A stretch of 10,915 nucleotides of DNA from JASHVB01 sp049522565 (GTDB taxonomy: Bacteria > Pseudomonadota > Alphaproteobacteria > Acetobacterales > Acetobacteraceae), in NCBI GenBank assembly GCA_049522565.1, contig JBEKNT010000272.1, forward strand, positions 1 to 10,915, read 5' to 3'. The stretch's first letter is position 1. Each line of letters begins with the position of its first letter. A program made the translations under genes and the position numbers. This document shows positions 1 through 5,387 of this stretch, in pieces. The notes beneath the pieces are model-generated. The model did not search any database. It was not told the origin of the DNA and was given only the letters and a program-made list of their open reading frames with translations.

Positions 1-136
1 CCACTCGGGGGGGGGGCGCGGGCCCCCCCACCCCCCCCCCCCTCTTTTGGGGGGGGGGGGGGGGGGGGCTGGGCCGGTAGTTCCCGACCGACAACCCCCA
101 CCCCCCAACCCCCCCCCAAAAGGGGAGGGGGAGGGC
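1..136. other. Unreliable homopolymer-rich contig end
   Basis: This stretch is mostly runs of C and G, including G-runs over 10 bases long around 48-68 and C-runs around 31-43. It then enters a G/C hairpin repeat (109-135) like those near 7085 and 10830. The open reading frame of the downstream ATPase continues through it, but the encoded residues are poly-Gly and Pro-rich and do not resemble a P-type ATPase. I read it as a degraded or misassembled copy of the intergenic repeat joined to the interior of ccoI, not as coding sequence. Real biology, such as a repeat inserted into the gene, is possible but less likely given the homopolymers. Confidence 0.7.
109..135. repeat. C/G-rich hairpin repeat, degraded copy
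   Basis: A C-run (109-117), a four-A loop (118-121) and a G-rich arm reading ggggaggggg (122-131) form an imperfect stem. It has the same arm sequence and spacing as the clean copies at 7071-7099 and 10821-10843. The left arm lacks the expected T, probably through sequence error. Confidence 0.5.
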
Positions 137-742
137 TGTGCACCCACATCGCCCGAACTGTGGCTGACCCGCCCCGGCCATCCGCCGGTTCGTTTTGCAT
201 TCGACGAAATCGTGCGGACCGATGCGGCGGCCGTCGTGGCGCGGCTGCGCGCCCTCGGCCTCGACGTGCATCTGCTATCGGGTGACCGTGCCGCCTCGGT
301 GGCGCGCGTGGCGACGACGCTCGGCATCGCCGACTGGCAGGCGGAGCGCACGCCGGTGCAGAAGGTGGCCGCGATCGAGGCCCTGCGCGCGGCCGGGCGC
401 ACCGTGCTGATGGTCGGCGACGGGTTGAACGACAGCCCCTCGCTCGCCGCTGCCAACGTGTCCGCCTCGCCGGCGAGCGCGGCCGATATCAGCCAGACCG
501 TGGCCGACGTGGTGTTCCAGGGCAGGAAGCTGGCGCCGGTCGCACTGCTGGTTACCACCGCGCGGCGCGCCCAGGGGGTGATGCGCGGCAACCTGGCGCT
601 GTCGATCGGCTACAACGCGCTGATGGTGCCGCTGGCAATCGCCGGCTACGTCACGCCCTGGCTGGCCGCCGCGGCGATGTCCAGCTCGTCGCTGCTGGTG
701 ATGGCGAACAGCTTCCGGCTGCGGGCCGAGGGGCCGACATGA
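137..742 (+). CDS. ccoI: Copper-translocating P-type ATPase, cbb3 oxidase maturation (CcoI/FixI), 3'-terminal part
   Basis: This is the C-terminal ~200 residues of a P1B-type ATPase, an inner-membrane pump that supplies copper for cytochrome cbb3 oxidase assembly. Visible features are the end of the HAD phosphorylation domain, with a LLSGDR segment, the Mg-binding hinge motif GDGLNDSP at nt 416-439, and an AxD segment followed by the last two membrane helices. These helices carry the N-x5-YN and MSxSS signatures typical of heavy-metal ATPases (nt ~590-715). The phosphorylated DKTGT motif, the CPC-type metal-binding helix and the N-terminal domains are missing, because the sequence before about nt 137 is repeat or low-quality DNA. 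The true start therefore lies outside the window. The stop codon overlaps the ccoS start (ATGA), the classic ccoI-ccoS arrangement. CopA-type copper exporters share these motifs; the adjacent ccoS decides the call. Confidence 0.88.
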   Translation, partial: CAPTSPELWLTRPGHPPVRFAFDEIVRTDAAAVVARLRALGLDVHLLSGDRAASVARVATTLGIADWQAERTPVQKVAAIEALRAAGRTVLMVGDGLNDSPSLAAANVSASPASAADISQTVADVVFQGRKLAPVALLVTTARRAQGVMRGNLALSIGYNALMVPLAIAGYVTPWLAAAAMSSSSLLVMANSFRLRAEGPT

Positions 743-885
743 CGGTCATCCTGTATCTGCTGGGGGCCAGTCTGCTGCTGGGCGGCGGCGGTCTGGCGCT
801 GTTCCTGTGGTCGCTGCGCAGCGGCCAGTACGAGGATCTGGAGGGCGCGGCCAACCGCATCCTGTTCGACGACGATCAGCAGTAG
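739..885 (+). CDS. ccoS: cbb3-type cytochrome oxidase assembly protein CcoS
   Basis: This is a 48-residue protein starting at the ATG that overlaps the ccoI stop. It has one N-terminal membrane helix (about residues 3-24, Leu/Gly/Ala-rich). The typical CcoS segment follows: FLW near the membrane face, an SGQYEDLEG stretch and a C-terminal RILFDDD acidic end. CcoS is a small inner-membrane factor needed for inserting heme and copper cofactors into the cbb3 oxidase catalytic subunit. Its length matches the family (about 45-70 residues). Translational coupling with ccoI is expected from the 4-nt overlap. No further cco genes follow, so this is probably the end of the ccoGHIS operon. Confidence 0.93.
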   Translation: MTVILYLLGASLLLGGGGLALFLWSLRSGQYEDLEGAANRILFDDDQQ

Positions 886-1207
886 GCGAGCCGGACCAAG
901 GCAGTGAAGACGTTGGATAGCGTACACCCTGCACCGTGCATCAATGACCTCAAGGCGACTGACCTGCGGCGTTGCCGGTTGCTCAAATTTCGGCAGTCCG
1001 CGCGTCGAAATCCACCGGGTGGCCAACGGTGTTTGAAGCGGCAGGGTCCATCCGCGTGCATCTGCGGTGCCAATTTCTTCGCTCTTATTGCGAACCCGAT
1101 TGATTGAAACCGAATGCCAACCGCCGAACCGCGCTCGACGCCGCTGCCGGTGCGGTGCGTTGCCAAGGCCAGACCCGCAGTGCCGGTGCGTTAGCGTTTC
1201 GTTGATA
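886..1207. other. Intergenic stretch without a convincing gene
   Basis: These 322 bases follow ccoS. The open frames here on either strand are short, overlap each other and have no ribosome-binding site or recognisable product. The only structure I can support is one copy of a short motif (1058-1068) that recurs at 1952 and 2137. Base composition is less GC-rich than the flanking conserved genes, with an AT-richer patch around 1071-1105, which fits accessory DNA. I see no clear terminator for ccoS. Confidence 0.6.
1058..1068 (-). repeat. Short motif accgcagatgc, copy 1
   Basis: On the minus strand this reads accgcagatgc, preceded by ttggc. The same 11 bases occur on the plus strand at 1952 and 2137, each preceded by gga-type bases. 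Copies 1 and 2 form an inverted pair around the GxxExxY gene. Confidence 0.6.
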
Positions 1208-1248
1208 TTTAGCACGGAGAAAGCGCGGAGAGCACGGTGTTCACGGAG
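1208..1248 (+). repeat. Left inverted repeat of the GxxExxY cassette
   Basis: This 41-base segment is built from cacggag/gcggag units. It matches the reverse complement of 1657-1698 at 36 of 41 aligned positions with one single-base gap. It ends with cacggag, and that GGAG (1245-1248) lies 8 nt before the ATG of the enclosed gene, so the repeat also supplies its Shine-Dalgarno sequence. Confidence 0.85.
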
Positions 1249-1256
1249 CGAGCGTT

Positions 1257-1631
1257 ATGCTTCTGGCGGAACCATTGACCGATCGGGTGATCGGGCTGGC
1301 GATCGAGGTGCACCGCCATACTGGCCCCGGCCTGTTGGAATCCGTCTACGAGCAATGCCTGTGCCACGAATTGGGCGAGGCGGGCTTTGCCTTCGCGCGG
1401 CAGGTCGCAATTCCCATCGTTTATAAGGGCGCACCAGTCGGCGACGGCTTCAAGGCGGATATCGTCGTGGCACACGAGCTTATCCTGGAGATCAAAGCCG
1501 TCACCACCATCCTCCCGATCCATGAGGTGCAACTCCGTACCTACCTCCGAATGAGCGGCATCCACGTCGGCCTGCTGCTGAACTTCAACGTGCCACGTCT
1601 GGTGGACGGCCTGCGTCGCTACGTGGTGTAG
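1257..1631 (+). CDS. GxxExxY family protein (PD-(D/E)XK nuclease fold)
   Basis: This 124-residue protein matches the GxxExxY family (NMB0822-type, PD-(D/E)XK nuclease superfamily) over its whole length. The name motif is G25-x2-E28-x2-Y31 in the segment GPGLLESVYE. The predicted nuclease core follows: D68 in FKADIVV, E78-x-K80 in LEIKAV, then Q92 and Y96 in the HEVQLRTYL helix, and a hydrophobic VGLLLNFNVP strand. These are the acidic and Lys positions expected for a metal-dependent nuclease fold. Biochemical function is not established to my knowledge. The start at 1257 is supported by GGAG 8 nt upstream. It stands alone, and the inverted repeats at 1208-1248 and 1657-1698 enclose it tightly, suggesting a small mobile or repeat-associated cassette. 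Confidence 0.92.
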   Translation: MLLAEPLTDRVIGLAIEVHRHTGPGLLESVYEQCLCHELGEAGFAFARQVAIPIVYKGAPVGDGFKADIVVAHELILEIKAVTTILPIHEVQLRTYLRMSGIHVGLLLNFNVPRLVDGLRRYVV

Positions 1632-1656
1632 CTCCCGCCGACACGGGCCGCTCTTT

Positions 1657-1698
1657 CTCCGTGATCACCGTGTTCTCCGCACTGCCTCCGTGCTGAAA
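1657..1698 (-). repeat. Right inverted repeat of the GxxExxY cassette
   Basis: This is the reverse-complement partner of 1208-1248, beginning 25 nt after the GxxExxY stop codon. Together the arms define a 491-bp unit. I see no obvious target-site duplication outside the arms. In RNA the arms could pair into a long imperfect stem around the whole gene. Confidence 0.85.
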
Positions 1699-1807
1699 AG
1701 CGAAGCCGCGGGCCACCCCAGGCCGTGGCTCGTGGCCGTCAGGCCGGCCGGAAATCCCGTCCCATAACCAGGGGATTCCCCGGTCGGGCGGAGGCATCAA
1801 CAAACTT

Positions 1808-1839
1808 CGCTACAAGAGCCAATCGCTACAAGAGCCAAT
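1808..1839. repeat. Perfect 16-bp tandem duplication
   Basis: The unit cgctacaagagccaat occurs twice head to tail with no mismatch (1808-1823 and 1824-1839). It lies in non-coding DNA. Replication slippage or a short target-site event could explain it. Confidence 0.9.
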
Positions 1840-1951
1840 TTCTTTCTGTCTGTTTGAGCCGGCACTTCAGCTCATGGTTTGACGAGGCGCGAAGGCCACG
1901 GTGCCAGCCTGGGTGTGCCGGAGGCAGAACGCATGTCGGCAAGGCAGTGGA

Positions 1952-1962
1952 ACCGCAGATGC
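1952..1962 (+). repeat. Short motif accgcagatgc, copy 2
   Basis: Plus-strand copy, preceded by tgga. It is inverted relative to the copy at 1058-1068 and in the same direction as the copy at 2137-2147. Confidence 0.6.
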
Positions 1963-2136
1963 AAGCAGACAAGATCGGGGGGAACTGGGGAGCGGTAGGT
2001 ATATTGGCGCATGCCACGGCGGCGAAAACATGCACGAATGCCGTCGGCTCGCGTGATGGTTCCAGCGCCGGCCGGGTCAGGCCGCGTCGACGCTTCGGTC
2101 AGCTTTCCCTGTCAGCATCGGGCAGCCGGATTGGGA

Positions 2137-2147
2137 ACCGCAGATGC
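2137..2147 (+). repeat. Short motif accgcagatgc, copy 3
   Basis: Plus-strand copy, preceded by ggga. With copy 2, the shared core extends to ggaaccgcagatgc with one difference at the first base. Confidence 0.6.
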
Positions 2148-2199
2148 GTCGGGATGAAATCACGCTGAACCGTAGCAAGCTGCGGCGTCGGCTTTCGGA

Positions 2200-2760
2200 T
2201 CAAGTGCTATGCAGCAGTCCTAAAACGTCCCGCAGAGGCATGACGAAATCGGCTCCTGAAAGGATATGAGCATCGGTGGAAGAAATGAGCTTGATGCTCA
2301 CATAGACCTTCTCGGAACTGGCAGCATAGGTGCCGGTCACGATAGCGGCAGCATTGGGGGGCGGCATGAGCGCTCGCCGGTTCCGAGATAGCAGGAACTC
2401 CCCTTCTCCATTGTTGAAACTGACCGCATTGCGTAGTCGAAACTCGGAGGCTTTATGTCCATCCTGTGCAATGCGTGTGCGGATCATATCCGCCACGATG
2501 TTGCCGAGAGCGGAACTGGTTTCCACGTGATATGCATCCGATATTGACCCAACGATCAGTGGTGTTTCCGCGGTGACTTGGGGCGCACCGGCAAGCAGCA
2601 TATCGACTGCCCGGTACGTCAGAGTGCCGAGGTCGCCCCGGACGTACGGTGAGGCACCAACCGTCACTGAGCCGGCTGCCGGCTCATTGATGTCCGCACA
2701 CCCGACCAATGCCAGACCGACAGGCAGGACCATCGCAATGCGCCGCAGGATGTTACGCAT
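2200..2760 (-). CDS. FlgO-family outer-membrane lipoprotein
   Basis: This is a 186-residue predicted lipoprotein. A basic N-terminus and hydrophobic core lead to the lipobox LVGC, with the lipidated Cys at residue 21. The mature part from about residue 40 resembles the FlgO domain: a GDLGTLTYRAVDMLL helix, a TPLIVGSI strand, an SALGNIVADMIRTRIAQ helix, an FRLR strand and a late GTYAA...VYVSIKLIS segment. FlgO in Vibrio is an outer-membrane protein needed for flagellar stability, but homologues also occur away from flagellar genes, as here. The ATG at 2760 is chosen over an in-frame GTG at 2775 because GAGG sits 7 nt upstream of it and the signal peptide then begins normally. It lies 17 nt after the preceding lipoprotein stop, so the two are probably co-transcribed. 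The domain call is from memory of the family and is moderately sure. Confidence 0.78.
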   Translation of the reverse strand: MRNILRRIAMVLPVGLALVGCADINEPAAGSVTVGASPYVRGDLGTLTYRAVDMLLAGAPQVTAETPLIVGSISDAYHVETSSALGNIVADMIRTRIAQDGHKASEFRLRNAVSFNNGEGEFLLSRNRRALMPPPNAAAIVTGTYAASSEKVYVSIKLISSTDAHILSGADFVMPLRDVLGLLHST

Positions 2761-2777
2761 GTTGGTGCCTCGCACGA

Positions 2778-3530
2778 TCAGGGGTCATAGCGGATTTGAC
2801 GGACCAGCAACGGCTGATTCAGGCGACTCCACGAAGAGATCGGGGCCAGGTCCGCCGCCTTGGCATAGAGAGGAATATCGCCGGCACGAATATAGACTGG
2901 TTCGTGAAGGTTCATCACGATCCGCTCGTCAACCACGATCGTTGCCTTCCATATCGCCTCGGCGTTCATCGTCGGAGTGAGTGCAATGATGCCGTCTGCG
3001 AGGACGCCAAATCCCGCTCCGGCCAACCCGGCAGCATTCGCCGCCGTCCAGGTTGCCATTGGGGTTGAATCCCCGATCACGATACCCGGAATCGCAGCCA
3101 CCGCAGCCGTGGTGCCAAGCAATCCGGGTGGTTTGTCACGCGGACTCCATCTTATGAAGTCGACATCCAAATTCACCACGGTTGCGCCAGCCGGAGTGCG
3201 GGAAACCGTCCCACCGCGTCGTAGGATGTCACTCTCAAGCTCGCTCGCCACCGCCGCGACAAAGGCGGAATCCGGGGCCTGTACCCGCACGAAAACCGGC
3301 CTCAGCGGTGCCACCGGATTGGGAGGTTGTGACGATTGAGACGGCCCAATGGCCGGCAGCAGACCAAGCGACGCCATTTCGGCAGCGATTCGGCTGGCGA
3401 CGTCATTCCAATCCCGGACGGTGTTCTCGCTATTTTGGAACGCCGGGGGCTTGGGTGTTACCGCCGGTTGATTGCAACCGGCGAGCAAGCACGTGATAGC
3501 CGCTACACAAAGCGTGGTGCGGCGTCGCAT
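2778..3530 (-). CDS. Predicted lipoprotein of unknown function
   Basis: I do not recognise a named family. With the start at 3530 it is 250 residues, beginning with an Arg-rich N-terminus and a short hydrophobic core ending in the lipobox LAGC (Cys at residue 19). That signal peptide is the reason for rejecting the longer frame starting at 3761. The linker after it is Pro/Ser/Gln-rich. A folded segment with alternating strands and helices follows (VFVRVQAP...VASELESDILRRGG...VVNLDVDFIRW). A Gly/Ala-rich hydrophobic stretch is next, and it could be a glycine-zipper-like or membrane-associated hairpin. The C-terminus has a beta-rich part with EAIWKATIVV. The tandem position with the FlgO-type gene suggests an envelope pair working together. 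Upstream of the ATG is G-rich sequence rather than a clean Shine-Dalgarno. Confidence 0.75.
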   Translation of the reverse strand: MRRRTTLCVAAITCLLAGCNQPAVTPKPPAFQNSENTVRDWNDVASRIAAEMASLGLLPAIGPSQSSQPPNPVAPLRPVFVRVQAPDSAFVAAVASELESDILRRGGTVSRTPAGATVVNLDVDFIRWSPRDKPPGLLGTTAAVAAIPGIVIGDSTPMATWTAANAAGLAGAGFGVLADGIIALTPTMNAEAIWKATIVVDERIVMNLHEPVYIRAGDIPLYAKAADLAPISSWSRLNQPLLVRQIRYDP

Positions 3531-3578
3531 CCCCGCCCCCGAAGTGTTAATTTTGAGACTTATCGAAGCGAGTCCGAC

Positions 3579-3606
3579 ATTATCTCGACACCTTGCTTGG
3601 GGGCAA
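3579..3606 (-). promoter_or_regulatory. Candidate sigma-70 promoter for the lipoprotein pair
   Basis: Reading the minus strand, TTGCCC (3606-3601) and GATAAT (3584-3579) are separated by 16 nt. They match the -35 and -10 consensus at 4/6 and 5/6 positions. Transcription would begin near 3572, leaving a leader of about 42 nt before the ATG at 3530. The surrounding DNA is AT-richer than average for this window. No experiment supports it. Confidence 0.4.
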
Positions 3607-3767
3607 TAGGCGAAACCGATCCAGCCTCGTATTTGCGTGTGGCAGTGGTTTCTCGGCAGTCGGTGGTCACAGATCTGCGAGGTTGGGGCTGGATCCGGGG
3701 GAGATTTTCTACGGATTGTGGTGGCGGTTGTTGCATCATATCGCGGTCTACCGCACCCCAACGCCCG

Positions 3768-4706
3768 CTACAGCGGCGCCGCCTCGGTCAGCCGCTGGTA
3801 CTGCGTTTCGACGTCCACCCGCCGGACGCGCGCCGTCCCCGCGCAGACCACGGCGGCGGTGCCGGCGGCCACGCCCCAGGCCAGCGCCTCCTCCAGTACC
3901 TGGCCGCGCGCCAGGGCCAGGGTCATCCCCGCGGTGAAACTGTCGCCGGCGCCGACCGCGCTTTGCACCTCGCAGGGCAACGCCGCCAGCCGGATCACAC
4001 CTTGCGCCGAGGCAACGAACGCGCCCTTCTCACCCAGCGTCACCGCCACCAGTCCCGCCGCCCCCGCCCGCACCAATGCCAGCGCCTCCGCCTCCTGCTC
4101 GCGCGGATCGGGCAATGCGCGTCCGGTCAGCCACTCCAGTTCGCCCAGGCTCGGCTTGATCAGCGCGATGCCGCTGCCCAGCGCCGCGCGCAGGGCCGGA
4201 CCGGAGGTGTCGAGCACGAAGCGTTGTCCCCGCCGCTTCGCCGCCCGGGCCACCTGGGCATAGATGTCCTCCGGCATGCCATGCTCCAGGCTGCCGCTGG
4301 CGATCAGCCATTCCCCCGGCGTCGCCTCCAGCGCGTCCAGCATGCGGTGCCAGTCGGCGTCGGTGACGTCCGGCCCCTCCTGGACGAAGCGGTATTCCAG
4401 TTTGGTCGAGGTCTCGAACACGTTGAAGCAGATGCGGGTGCGGCCGCTGATCGGCACGGTCTGGCGCGGCACACCGGCCTCCTCCAGCAACTCCTCGATC
4501 GTGGCGCCGGTCACCCCACCCGCCATGATCACCGCCAGCGTCTCGCCGCCTAGCTCGTGCAGCACGCGCGCCACGTTGATGCCGCCGCCACCGGGATCCA
4601 GGTGGTCGCCCTTGGTGCGGATCTTGCGCGTGTGCTCCACCACCTCGGCCGAACAGGCGATGTCCAGCGCCGGATTGAGGGTCAGCGTGATGAGGCGTGG
4701 CGGCAT
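3768..4706 (-). CDS. pfkB: PfkB-family hexose-phosphate kinase (6-phosphofructokinase 2 / 1-phosphofructokinase type)
   Basis: This 312-residue ribokinase-fold sugar kinase is close in length to E. coli Pfk-2 (309). The N-terminal segment LTLNPALD, the substrate-side motif PGGGGINVAR (residues 38-47), an ASGSL segment, and a VKP/IKPSLGEL-type region are all in family order. The C-terminal PfkB signature VGAGDSFTAGM holds the catalytic-base Asp at residue 255, equivalent to Asp256 in E. coli Pfk-2. The likely reaction is ATP-dependent phosphorylation of fructose-6-phosphate. Fructose-1-phosphate or tagatose-6-phosphate cannot be excluded from motifs. The start at 4706 is preferred because the protein then begins like Pfk-2. 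A TTG start at 4778 would use bases inside the FNR-type palindrome. The gene is divergent from the 4851-10799 cluster and shares its 144-bp control region. Confidence 0.85.
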   Translation of the reverse strand: MPPRLITLTLNPALDIACSAEVVEHTRKIRTKGDHLDPGGGGINVARVLHELGGETLAVIMAGGVTGATIEELLEEAGVPRQTVPISGRTRICFNVFETSTKLEYRFVQEGPDVTDADWHRMLDALEATPGEWLIASGSLEHGMPEDIYAQVARAAKRRGQRFVLDTSGPALRAALGSGIALIKPSLGELEWLTGRALPDPREQEAEALALVRAGAAGLVAVTLGEKGAFVASAQGVIRLAALPCEVQSAVGAGDSFTAGMTLALARGQVLEEALAWGVAAGTAAVVCAGTARVRRVDVETQYQRLTEAAPL

Positions 4707-4764
4707 GGCACCGGTCCGTATGCGGCTGTCGGCGGTATCCTGACCGATCTGCCGCCGCGGCGGA

Positions 4765-4778
4765 TTGATCAGGATCAA
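4765..4778. promoter_or_regulatory. Perfect FNR/Anr/FixK-type binding box
   Basis: The sequence TTGATCAGGATCAA matches the FNR-family consensus TTGAT-N4-ATCAA exactly and is in fact a 6+6 palindrome with a 2-nt centre. FNR, Anr and FixK/Dnr-type regulators bind such sites under low oxygen or nitrogen oxides. The centre lies 79 bp before the start of the 177-aa gene (4851) and 66 bp before the pfkB start (4706). Class II activation places the site about 41.5 bp before transcription start. That would put starts near 4813 (plus) or 4730 (minus), both compatible with short leaders. Core -10 elements are not convincing on either side, as is common at activator-dependent promoters. The regulator gene itself is not in the window. 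Confidence 0.75.
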
Positions 4779-4850
4779 TGCCGGCCGCCGGGCGTGCGCG
4801 CATCACAGTGCCGCAGCCCCGAGGGGGCCGCAGTTCCGAGGACACACAAC

Positions 4851-5384
4851 ATGGTCGGCATCAGCCTGACGGCAGAACAGATCCGCGCGGCGCCACCCGA
4901 GGTGCGCCACTGGATCGAGCAACAATTCGCCACCCTGTTCGCACCGGCGGCGGAAGAGCAGCCCCACGCGGAGCCGCGTCATCTCGCGCAGTTGACGCCG
5001 GGCGAGGCGCAGGCCCTGCTGGAGCAAATCGAGGATATCCTGCCGGTGGTCAGCGTGTTCTTCGAGCTTGGCCGGGAGAATGTCGGCGTGCCGGTGCAGG
5101 GCATGCGGGTGTTCCGGCTGCCCGAGATCCTGCGTCATACGCGGCTGGAATCGGTGGCCCAGGTGATCGAATGCCTGGACGTGATCAACGACGCGCTGCG
5201 CCACGTCCGCCACGATCCCGAGGCGATGATCTGTGCGGTCGATCGCGAGGGGCGCTGCTTCGTGGCGGAGGCGACGTCGCACGCGGTCCTGACGCTGTGG
5301 CAGGGCATCGTCGCATCCCGGGCCTTGCAGATGCCGGCCAAGCCGGTGGCGGAGCCGGCTATTCCGGCGTCGCTGGCGGGTTGA
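4851..5384 (+). CDS. Unrecognised 177-aa protein at the head of the pyruvate oxidoreductase cluster
   Basis: I do not recognise this family. The ATG has GAGGA 8 nt upstream (4838-4842), giving a well-supported start. No signal peptide or membrane helix is apparent, so it is probably cytoplasmic. The N-terminal segment LTAEQIRAAPPEVRHWIEQQ looks like a short helical cap. An acidic Ala/Gln/Glu-rich linker follows, then a mostly helical core that includes an EIL...VIECLDVINDALRHV run. Near the C-terminus is a small strand pair around ICAVDREGRCFVAEATS. It has only three Cys, not in an Fe-S pattern. The tail is Pro/Ala-rich. It ends 3 nt before the flavoprotein start, so translation is probably coupled, and a role as regulator, chaperone or small subunit of the oxidoreductase is plausible. 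The FNR-type box lies upstream. Confidence 0.85.
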   Translation: MVGISLTAEQIRAAPPEVRHWIEQQFATLFAPAAEEQPHAEPRHLAQLTPGEAQALLEQIEDILPVVSVFFELGRENVGVPVQGMRVFRLPEILRHTRLESVAQVIECLDVINDALRHVRHDPEAMICAVDREGRCFVAEATSHAVLTLWQGIVASRALQMPAKPVAEPAIPASLAG

Positions 5385-5387
5385 ACC

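Larger units (their letters stand above)
1699..2199. other. Gene-poor accessory stretch
   Basis: These 501 bases separate the GxxExxY cassette from the end of the flgO-like gene on the minus strand. The longest open frame (1725-2168, plus) has no ribosome-binding site, and its predicted sequence is Arg/Gly-rich without a recognisable domain. Supported content is a 16-bp perfect tandem duplication (1808-1839) and two copies of the accgcagatgc motif. It may be remnant DNA of decayed elements. Confidence 0.55.

Noticed and set aside
1056..1072. A sigma-54-like -24/-12 match on the minus strand (tggcac, then atgca after five bases)
   Set aside because: It coincides with a copy of the recurring accgcagatgc motif and points towards the end of ccoS with no gene to serve.
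646..1215. A 189-codon minus-strand open frame over the ccoI end, ccoS and the following gap
   Set aside because: It is antisense to two conserved genes and lacks any recognisable product.
1725..2168. A 147-codon plus-strand open frame in the accessory stretch
   Set aside because: There is no ribosome-binding site, composition is Arg/Gly-rich, and it runs through the tandem duplication and both short-motif copies, as expected for non-coding DNA.
3560..3567. A partial sigma-28 -10 match (ttcgataa, minus strand) before the lipoprotein pair
   Set aside because: No acceptable -35 element lies at 11 nt spacing. The nearby sigma-70-like pair is a better match.
4707..4778. A TTG start at 4778 giving pfkB 24 extra residues
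   Set aside because: The TTG is part of the FNR-type palindrome, and the extra residues do not resemble the N-terminus of Pfk-2 proteins.
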